The position numbers and the translations under genes were made by a program. This document shows, one piece after another, positions 1-6,363 of a stretch of 16,949 bases of DNA. The notes beneath the pieces were generated by a model. The model had not been told where the DNA came from and ran no database searches. It saw only the letters and a list, made by a program, of their open reading frames with translations. Origin of the DNA: an uncultured Lachnospiraceae bacterium (GTDB taxonomy: Bacteria; Bacillota; Clostridia; Lachnospirales; Lachnospiraceae). Position 1 is the first letter of the stretch. Each line of letters starts with the position of its first letter. Location: positions 1 to 16,949 of the forward strand of contig CADBLW010000130.1 in assembly GCA_902795625.1 (NCBI GenBank), read 5' to 3'.

Positions 1-1
1 C

Positions 2-1945
2 ATGGCAGAATACAATGGCAGTCAGATTGTCGTTCTCGAAGGGCTCGAGGCCGTTCGCAAGCGTCCCGGTATGTACATCGGTTCGACCGGCACGAAGGGT
101 CTCCATCACCTTGTGTGGGAGATTCTCGACAACGGTATCGATGAGCATCTCGCGGGCTACTGCAACGAGATCAACATCACTCTTCAGAAGGACGGCGGCA
201 TAACGATCCTTGACCACGGCCGCGGCGTTCCGGTGGACATCCATCCGACCAAGGGAATCCCGACCGCGCGCGTTGTCTATACGATCCTGCACGCGGGCGG
301 CAAATTCGGCAACACCGTGTACAAGGTGTCCGGCGGTCTGCACGGCGTCGGCGCCTCTGTCGTGAACGCCCTCTCCTCGCACATGATCGTGGAGATCAAG
401 CGCGGCGGCAACGTGTATCGCGACGAGTACCGCGACGGCGGCCATCCCGTCACGAAGCTGGTCGACGGTCTTCTGCCTGTTGTCGGAACATGCAAGAAGA
501 GCGATACCGGCACCAAGGTCACATTTTACCCGGACCCGTCGATCTTCGAGACCGTCGAGTTCAAGGCTGAGACCATCTGCAAGCGCCTCAAGGAGATCGC
601 CTACTTAAACCGCGGACTCACGATCACATTTACCGACGAAAAGGCCGGCGGCGAGACCCGCACCTATTATGAGGAAAATGGCATCAAGAGCTTCATCTCC
701 TACATCAACCGCGACGCGACGCCGCTCCATCCCGAGCCCGTGTACGTCACCGGTTCCAAGGGTGATATCGAGGTGGAGATCGCCTTCCAGTATATCAACG
801 ATTATTCCGAACAGATCAACGCGTACTGCAACCGCATCAACCTTGTGGACGGCGGCACGCTTGTGACCGGTTTCAAGACGGCGCTCACGCGCGTGCTCAA
901 CAACTACGCGAGAGAGCTCAACTACCTCAAGGACAAGGACGACAACTTTGACGGCAAGGACGTGAGAAACGGCCTCGTCGCCATCGTCTCCATCAAGCAT
1001 CCTGACCCGCAGTTCGAAGGTCAGACGAAGACCAAGCTCGGCAACACAGACGCGAAGCTCGCGGTGGACGAAGTATTTGCTGCGGAGGTCACGAGATGGT
1101 TTGACAAGAACGTCGAAGTGCTCCGCACGATCCTCGACAACACCGCGCGTTCCTGCAAGGCGCGCCAGGCCAGTGACAAGGCCCGCACAGCGGTTCTGAA
1201 ACAGCTGAACGACGTGGATACCAAGAGCAAGCTGGCGGCCTGCTCCTCGAAGAAACCGTCCGAGTGCGAGGTCTATATCGTCGAGGGCGATTCCGCAGGC
1301 GGCACCGTCAAGACGGCCCGCAACCGCAAGACTCAGGCGGTCCTTCCGCTGCGCGGCAAGATCATCAACGTGGAGAAGGCCACGCTTGAAAAGGTTTTAC
1401 AGAACAACGAGATCAAGTCCATGATCGCCGCCTTCGGCTGCGGCATCGGCGACGAATTTGACATTAATAAACTCCGCTACGACAAGATCATCATCCTGAC
1501 CGATGCCGATGTCGACGGCGGTCATATCAGCACCCTGCTGCTCACCTTCTTCTACCGCTTCATGCCGGAGCTGATCCTCGAGGGCAAGGTGTACCGCGGT
1601 CTTCCGCCGCTGTACAAGGTGGAGTACGAAACCACAGGCAAGAAAAAGGGCAAGCACAGCGCTTACCTGATGAACGATTTCGAGCTTGAGAAGCTTCGCA
1701 AGGAGCTGGAGCACGGAGGGAAAATCCTGAACGTACAGCGCTACAAGGGTCTCGGTGAGATGGACGCGAACCAGCTCTGGGAGACCACCCTCGACCCCGA
1801 ACGCCGCGTGCTCGCGCAGATTACCATCGGCGACTCCGTCGAGGCCGACGAGACCACGAACCTGCTGATGGGCAGCGCGGTTCCGCCTCGCAGGGAGTTC
1901 ATCATGACCGAGGCGAAATACGCGACCCTTGACCTGCAGGCCTGA
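2..1945 (+). CDS. parE: Type IIA DNA topoisomerase subunit B (ParE/GyrB family, probably topoisomerase IV ParE)
   Basis: This is the ATPase subunit of a heterotetrameric type II topoisomerase, which uses ATP to pass one DNA duplex through another. The 647-aa protein looks complete, and the ATG at base 2 gives the usual family N-terminus. The GHKL ATPase domain shows RPGMYIGS (21-28), an EILDN Mg/ATP motif (40-44), DHGRG (71-75) and the lid GGLHGVG (111-117). The transducer lysine loop QTKTKL is at 341-346. The Toprim domain shows EGDSAGG (428-434), PLRGK (449-453) and the metal-binding DADVD (501-505). A QRYKGLGEMD tail motif is at 579-588. It lies 108 bases before the A subunit and probably shares its transcript. 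Family membership is certain. GyrB versus ParE is less so: I prefer ParE because the partner is short and lacks a GyrA box, and because no recF or dnaN is visible. The promoter lies outside the window. Confidence 0.93.
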   Translation: MAEYNGSQIVVLEGLEAVRKRPGMYIGSTGTKGLHHLVWEILDNGIDEHLAGYCNEINITLQKDGGITILDHGRGVPVDIHPTKGIPTARVVYTILHAGGKFGNTVYKVSGGLHGVGASVVNALSSHMIVEIKRGGNVYRDEYRDGGHPVTKLVDGLLPVVGTCKKSDTGTKVTFYPDPSIFETVEFKAETICKRLKEIAYLNRGLTITFTDEKAGGETRTYYEENGIKSFISYINRDATPLHPEPVYVTGSKGDIEVEIAFQYINDYSEQINAYCNRINLVDGGTLVTGFKTALTRVLNNYARELNYLKDKDDNFDGKDVRNGLVAIVSIKHPDPQFEGQTKTKLGNTDAKLAVDEVFAAEVTRWFDKNVEVLRTILDNTARSCKARQASDKARTAVLKQLNDVDTKSKLAACSSKKPSECEVYIVEGDSAGGTVKTARNRKTQAVLPLRGKIINVEKATLEKVLQNNEIKSMIAAFGCGIGDEFDINKLRYDKIIILTDADVDGGHISTLLLTFFYRFMPELILEGKVYRGLPPLYKVEYETTGKKKGKHSAYLMNDFELEKLRKELEHGGKILNVQRYKGLGEMDANQLWETTLDPERRVLAQITIGDSVEADETTNLLMGSAVPPRREFIMTEAKYATLDLQA

Positions 1946-2053
1946 TCCGGTTCTCCGGACTGCGCCAACGGTGAGGCGATGTTTTCACGCACATACGCAG
2001 AAGCGACGCACGTTCTACGCTCTGCCAAATACTAACCTACGGAGTCTGCTGCC

Positions 2054-4300
2054 ATGGACAACGAACGCAACGATACCATACAAATTGATTTCGCCGAGGA
2101 GATGCGAACCGCCTTCCGCGATTACGCGGTCAGCGTCATCATCGCCCGTGCGCTGCCGGATGTGCGCGACGGCTTAAAGCCTGTTCAGCGACGCATCCTC
2201 TACGCGATGAACGAGCTCGGTCTCGACCCGAAGAAGCCTCACCGCAAGAGCGCGCGTATCGTCGGTGATACGATGGGTAAATATCATCCTCACGGCGACA
2301 CCTCGATCTACGATGCCCTCGTGCACATGACCGAGGACTACTCTCTCGCCATCCCGCTGGTGGACGGTCACGGAAACTTCGGCTCCATCGACGGTGACGG
2401 CGCCGCTGCCATGCGATACACCGAGGCCCGCCTCTCCGAGGGTGCCATGACGATGCTCGAGCACCTCGACAAGGGTCTTGTGGAATTCATCCCGAACTTT
2501 GACGAGAGTGAGAAGGAGCCGACGGTCCTTCCGGCGATGCTCCCGAACCTCCTGATTAACGGAACCACCGGTATCGCGGTCGGTATGGCTACCAACATTC
2601 CCCCGCACAATCCCGCGGAGGTCATCGACGCGGCCATCGCTGTGATGCACGACCCCACCGTGAGCACGGAGGAGTTGCTGCAGCTGCTGCCCGGTCCTGA
2701 TTTTCCGACCGGAGGCACGATCGTCAACGGCGACGAGCTGCTCTCCCTCTATGAGACCGGCGAGGGCAAGATCCGCATCCGCGCGAAGGCACAGGTGGAA
2801 GGCGGTGACAACGGCAAGCGCAACATCATCATCACCGAGATCCCGTACACGGTCGCCGGGACGAAGCAAAAGCTTGTGGAGGCTCTGGCTGACGCCCTTC
2901 GCAACAAGACCTTCGACGAGATTTCCGACGTGCGCGACGAATCCTCCAAGGAGGGCATCCGCATCGTCATCGAGGTGAAGAAGGAACGTGACGTAGAGAA
3001 TCTGCTGAACGGTCTGTATAAGAAAACTCCGTTGGAGGATACATTTTCCGCGTACTTCCTGGCTGTCAAGGACAACCAGCCGCGCCAGTTCGGTCTGCGC
3101 GCGATGCTGCAGGAGTTCATCGATTTCCAGGAGGAGCTCTACACCAAGGAATATCAATACCTGCTCGACAAGGCGACGAAGCGTCTCGAGATCGTGTCAG
3201 GTCTCATGCGCGCGGTGGACGTCATCGACTACATCATCGAAGTCATCCGCGGTTCCTCAACCGTCAAGCAGGTCAAGGAATGCCTGACTACCGGCAACGT
3301 CGCGGACATCCGCTTCAAGACCGAGGAGGCCAAGCGTGCCGCCGTGGCGTTTGATTTTACGGAGGCTCAGGCCGATGCCATCCTTGCGATGCAGATGCAG
3401 AAACTCGTCGGGCTGGAGATCCTCAAGCTCACCGATGAGCACGACGACCTCAACAAGAAGATCAAGCTTTACAACAAGATCCTCGGCAAGCGCTCCGAGC
3501 TCTACAAGGTGATCGAGCAGCAGCTTCTCGAGTTCCGCGAAAAATTCGCATGCCCCCGCCGCACCGTCATCACGAACTCCGCGGCGAAGGACTACGTTGT
3601 CGAGGAGAAGATTGAGGAGCTGATGATCTTAATGGACCGCTTCGGCTACACGAAGGCTGTCGACTGCGGCGCATACCAGAAGGCCGGCGAGGATGTTCGC
3701 GGGGAGTTCACGCAGGCCGTGCGCATCCAGTCCAACGACCGCCTGTGCATCTTCACCGCGGAAGGCAACATGTACCAGCTCAAGGTTTCCGCGATCCCGC
3801 GCTGCCGTATCAAAGAAAAAGGCACCCTTCTTCAGGTGCTCACCAAGATCGATCAGGAGACGCCGATACTTTTAGTACCGGCGGAGGAACTCGACAACTC
3901 GATGCTTCTCTTCCTCACGAAGCACGGCTGGATCAAATGCGTGTCCGGCTCCGAGTTCTACACGAACCGCGCCGTCATCGCCTCCACGAAGCTGGAGGAC
4001 GGCGATGCCCTCGTCGGTCTCACTGCTCTCTCGAGCGCTGAGTTTGGCTCCGGCAAGCAGAAGGTCATCGTGCTGACCGAGAAGAAGCTCTCCCTCGGTT
4101 TCCCGCTCGAGCAGGTCAACGTGCTCGGCAAGACGGCAAAGGGTGTGCGCGCCATCACTCTCGACAAGAAGGACTCCGTCATTTACGGCACCTCCTTCGA
4201 CATCAACACCGAGGAGTTCGTCTACGACGGCAAGACCTATAACGCCAAGCGCATCCGCAACCGCGCCCGCGGCGCCAAGGGACAGAACGCGACGCTGTAA
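2054..4300 (+). CDS. parC: Type IIA DNA topoisomerase subunit A (ParC/GyrA family, probably topoisomerase IV ParC)
   Basis: This is the DNA-cleaving subunit that pairs with the preceding B subunit. The 748-aa protein has the winged-helix/tower breakage-reunion core at about 10-490. The catalytic tyrosine is Y122, in AAAMRYTEAR, with R121 beside it. The region matching the quinolone pocket is YHPHGDTSIYD, with T83 and D87; threonine at 83 is natural in some bacteria and does not by itself indicate resistance. The isoleucine-containing segment and the GIAVGMATNIPPHN motif are intact. The C-terminal part (about 500-735) looks like a beta-pinwheel, but I see no canonical GyrA box (QRRGGKG type). 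The length is also short for GyrA, so ParC is favoured. The start is supported by GGAG at 2041-2044, nine bases upstream of ATG. The gene ends at a strong hairpin terminator. Confidence 0.93.
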   Translation: MDNERNDTIQIDFAEEMRTAFRDYAVSVIIARALPDVRDGLKPVQRRILYAMNELGLDPKKPHRKSARIVGDTMGKYHPHGDTSIYDALVHMTEDYSLAIPLVDGHGNFGSIDGDGAAAMRYTEARLSEGAMTMLEHLDKGLVEFIPNFDESEKEPTVLPAMLPNLLINGTTGIAVGMATNIPPHNPAEVIDAAIAVMHDPTVSTEELLQLLPGPDFPTGGTIVNGDELLSLYETGEGKIRIRAKAQVEGGDNGKRNIIITEIPYTVAGTKQKLVEALADALRNKTFDEISDVRDESSKEGIRIVIEVKKERDVENLLNGLYKKTPLEDTFSAYFLAVKDNQPRQFGLRAMLQEFIDFQEELYTKEYQYLLDKATKRLEIVSGLMRAVDVIDYIIEVIRGSSTVKQVKECLTTGNVADIRFKTEEAKRAAVAFDFTEAQADAILAMQMQKLVGLEILKLTDEHDDLNKKIKLYNKILGKRSELYKVIEQQLLEFREKFACPRRTVITNSAAKDYVVEEKIEELMILMDRFGYTKAVDCGAYQKAGEDVRGEFTQAVRIQSNDRLCIFTAEGNMYQLKVSAIPRCRIKEKGTLLQVLTKIDQETPILLVPAEELDNSMLLFLTKHGWIKCVSGSEFYTNRAVIASTKLEDGDALVGLTALSSAEFGSGKQKVIVLTEKKLSLGFPLEQVNVLGKTAKGVRAITLDKKDSVIYGTSFDINTEEFVYDGKTYNAKRIRNRARGAKGQNATL

Positions 4301-4352
4301 ATGTTACACTGTGAACGCGCATCAAAATACATACCGCAAACGCATAACGAAG

Positions 4353-4396
4353 CAGAGCATCGGGATTTCCCGATGCTCTGTGTTATTATTCTTATT
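4353..4396 (+). terminator. Intrinsic terminator after parC, possibly bidirectional
   Basis: A perfect 12-bp inverted repeat (4353-4364 with 4369-4380) has a four-base ATTT loop. It is followed on the plus strand by a T-rich stretch (4381-4396, interrupted T run). It lies between the convergent parC and rpoD genes, so it ends the topoisomerase transcript. On the minus strand the stem is intact but the following bases are only weakly T-rich, so use for rpoD is possible but less sure. Confidence 0.85.
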
Positions 4397-4437
4397 CGTT
4401 TGTTTCCGATCGTCTCCTCTACCGGGACGACTCAGTC

Positions 4438-5655
4438 TCAGACATCAAAGCCCTTCAGCAGCTTCGCTCTGCTCGGATGGCGGAGCTTCCGAAGCGCCTT
4501 CGCCTCGATCTGGCGGATACGCTCACGCGTAACATTGAACTCCTTGCCTACCTCCTCGAGAGTGCGCTGGCGGCCGTCGATCAGGCCGAAGCGAAGCTTC
4601 AGCACTCTGCGCTCACGGTCCGTGAGCGTATCGAGAAGCTTTTCGATCTGCTCCTGCAGCATCATGTAGGACGTCGCTTCCTCCGGTCCCGGGGTCTGCT
4701 CATCCTTGATGAAATCACCGAGGTGGCTGTCGTCCTCCTCACCGATCGGCGTATCCATGGAGATCGGATCCGCACTGATCTTGAGGACCTCGCGAACCTT
4801 CTCAACAGGCATGTTCATCGCAGCTGCGAGCTCATTTTCCGTAGGTTCACGGCCAAGCTCCTGCAGAAGGTTGCGGCTGACGCGGTAGGTCTTGTTGATG
4901 ACCTCAGACATATGCACGGGGATACGGATCGTACGGGACTGATCCGCGATGGAACGCGTGATCGCCTGACGGATCCACCATGTAGCATAGGTGGAGAACT
5001 TGTATCCCTTCGTATAATCGAACTTATCCACGGCCTTGATCAGACCGAGGTTACCCTCCTGGATCAGATCGAGGAAGGACAGTCCGCGGCCGACATAGCG
5101 CTTCGCGATGCTGACCACGAGACGGAGGTTTGCCTCCGTGAGCTTGCGCTTAGCCGCCTTGTCTCCGTCCAGGATCCTCGTGGCGAGCTCGATCTCCTCC
5201 TCCACGCTCAACAGTCCGAAGTTTCCGATCTCACGGAGATACTGCTTGACCGGGTCGTCCGACATCGCGTTCGCAATACTATTCAATTCGTCGTTGTCGG
5301 CGGGGATAACCTCGTCGTTCTCGTTGTCGATCAGCATGTCATCGTCGAAAACACCGACGTCATCGATCGTTCCGAGGTCCGATCCGAGATCCGCCTCCAG
5401 CTTCCGCAGGGTCTGGTCGTTCGGGTCCTCGTCGGGCAGGTCGCCGTCACTGTCGCTGTCATCCTCCAGCTTCAGCAACACGCTGATCCCTCGTCCCTCG
5501 AGGTAGTCATAGACTCGCTCGAACTGGTCCTCGCTCTTGCAGAAGTCCTTCATGACCTCATTCACGTATTCTGCTTCAATACTGTTGGCGTGGTCGTATC
5601 CGAACTGCGCCAACTCCTCCAGTTTGCTTTCAAACGTTGCAATCTGTTCACTCAT
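4438..5655 (-). CDS. rpoD: Primary RNA polymerase sigma factor RpoD/SigA
   Basis: This is the housekeeping sigma-70 factor that directs RNA polymerase to -10/-35 promoters. From the ATG at 5655 it is 405 aa. A region 1.1-like segment (about 5-60) is followed by a strongly acidic linker rich in D/E (64-125). Region 1.2 (132-163) begins DDPVKQYLREIG. Region 2 (173-245) carries GLSFLDLIQEGN and the -10 melting segment FSTYATWWIRQAI. Region 3 is at 252-330. Region 4 (338-402) has the helix-turn-helix VTRERIRQIEAKALRKLRHP. The start is ambiguous: GGAGG at 5669-5673 is 13 bases before this ATG but only 4 before an in-frame GTG at 5664, so the protein could be three residues longer. No dnaG is next to it, unlike the usual Firmicutes dnaG-rpoD arrangement. 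The upstream neighbour is the CBS-domain gene, 80-90 bases away; no clear consensus promoter was found in that gap. Confidence 0.97.
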   Translation of the reverse strand: MSEQIATFESKLEELAQFGYDHANSIEAEYVNEVMKDFCKSEDQFERVYDYLEGRGISVLLKLEDDSDSDGDLPDEDPNDQTLRKLEADLGSDLGTIDDVGVFDDDMLIDNENDEVIPADNDELNSIANAMSDDPVKQYLREIGNFGLLSVEEEIELATRILDGDKAAKRKLTEANLRLVVSIAKRYVGRGLSFLDLIQEGNLGLIKAVDKFDYTKGYKFSTYATWWIRQAITRSIADQSRTIRIPVHMSEVINKTYRVSRNLLQELGREPTENELAAAMNMPVEKVREVLKISADPISMDTPIGEEDDSHLGDFIKDEQTPGPEEATSYMMLQEQIEKLLDTLTDRERRVLKLRFGLIDGRQRTLEEVGKEFNVTRERIRQIEAKALRKLRHPSRAKLLKGFDV

Positions 5656-5722
5656 AAATTGCACAAATCCTCCGTAATATTACAGTCCGCCTTCTCATAT
5701 CCCCCAAAAATCCACTCAACAC

Positions 5723-5740
5723 GCACCGGTGTCCCGGTGC
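5723..5740 (-). other. Small hairpin between the CBS gene and rpoD
   Basis: A 7-bp GC-rich inverted repeat (GCACCGG at 5723-5729, CCGGTGC at 5734-5740, four-base loop) lies just downstream of the CBS gene stop codon. On the minus strand it is not followed by a T run, so it is a poor terminator. It may be a transcript-stabilising or attenuating stem, or chance. Confidence 0.35.
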
Positions 5741-5743
5741 CTT

Positions 5744-6178
5744 TTACTTCTTGCCGGCGTCGTTCGCCGTCTCAAGCTTCTTCATCGCGCGGAAGCAGTA
5801 TTCCATGATATCGCTTCGCTTGACAATACCGATGAAAATGTCGTTGTCGTCCGTGACCGGCACAAAGTTCTGTGTCATGGCAACACGCAGCAGGCTCTCC
5901 ACCTCCGCGTTGACATTGACCGCCGCGTAATGCAGCCGCCGCGGGATCCGCGTGATCGGAATGCGCTCCGCGTCATGCATGTTCATATCCGCCGCGTTTT
6001 TGACGCCCCACAGAAGGTCGCCCTCCGTCAGTGTTCCGACATATCGTCCGTTGCGATCCAGCATGGGGATCGCCGAATACCGGTGAAATTCCATTTTTTC
6101 CAGAACCTGACGCAGGCTGTACTCGTTCGTGACATACGCAACTTCACTCTTCGGAGTCAAGAAAAACAGAATGTTCAA
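5744..6178 (-). CDS. Two-CBS-domain (Bateman module) protein, UUG start
   Basis: The 144-aa protein consists almost entirely of two CBS domains (about 10-60 and 80-130). These include the typical segments SAIPMLDRNGRYVGTLTEGDLL and FVPVTDDNDIFIGIVKRSDIM, the latter ending in the classic strand-helix of a CBS repeat. Paired CBS domains bind adenine nucleotides. Some stand-alone Firmicutes versions (CbpB/YkuL type) sense cyclic di-AMP or AMP; assigning this one to that group is inference. The start is TTG at 6176-6178. It is supported by AAAGGTGG at 6188-6195, about nine bases upstream, and because it yields the expected family N-terminus MNILFFLTPK. A consensus promoter lies 41-70 bases upstream. 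It precedes rpoD on the same strand and may be co-transcribed with it. Ligand and target are not visible in the sequence. Confidence 0.88.
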   Translation of the reverse strand: MNILFFLTPKSEVAYVTNEYSLRQVLEKMEFHRYSAIPMLDRNGRYVGTLTEGDLLWGVKNAADMNMHDAERIPITRIPRRLHYAAVNVNAEVESLLRVAMTQNFVPVTDDNDIFIGIVKRSDIMEYCFRAMKKLETANDAGKK

Positions 6179-6218
6179 GTCGTTCCACCACCTTTCCCGG
6201 GAAGATACACACCGCGTA

Positions 6219-6248
6219 AGTATAGCATCACACGCACTGCAATGTCAA
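6219..6248 (-). promoter_or_regulatory. Sigma-A promoter for the CBS-domain gene
   Basis: Reading the minus strand, a perfect -35 TTGACA (6243-6248) is separated by 18 bases from -10 TATACT (6219-6224). The predicted start of transcription is around 6212, giving a leader of roughly 30 bases with the Shine-Dalgarno AAAGGTGG. This separates the CBS gene from the six-gene block upstream. The rest of the 185-base gap (6249-6363) holds no gene, and no convincing T-tailed terminator for the upstream block was found. Confidence 0.8.
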
Positions 6249-6363
6249 CCAGTTTCGCGTGTTCGTAAGACAGTATTTTTTCGGGATTTTCCGAGCCCCT
6301 CCGTGACTGATCCCACGTCGTTGGCAATCGTTTTATTCGGAAAATGCATTCCCGTCGTCAGCG

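Noticed and set aside
2174..3157. Minus-strand open frame of 327 codons inside parC
   Set aside because: It is a shadow of the highly conserved topoisomerase core, and no motif is seen in its translation.
4477..5808. Long plus-strand open frame antisense to rpoD
   Set aside because: It is longer than rpoD itself, but rpoD is unmistakable by motif. The antisense frame is a by-product of GC-rich codon bias, with no recognisable domain and no Shine-Dalgarno site.
6249..6363. Terminator for the six-gene block
   Set aside because: Only weak 4-bp pairings were found on the minus strand and none is followed by a T run, so no terminator is claimed.
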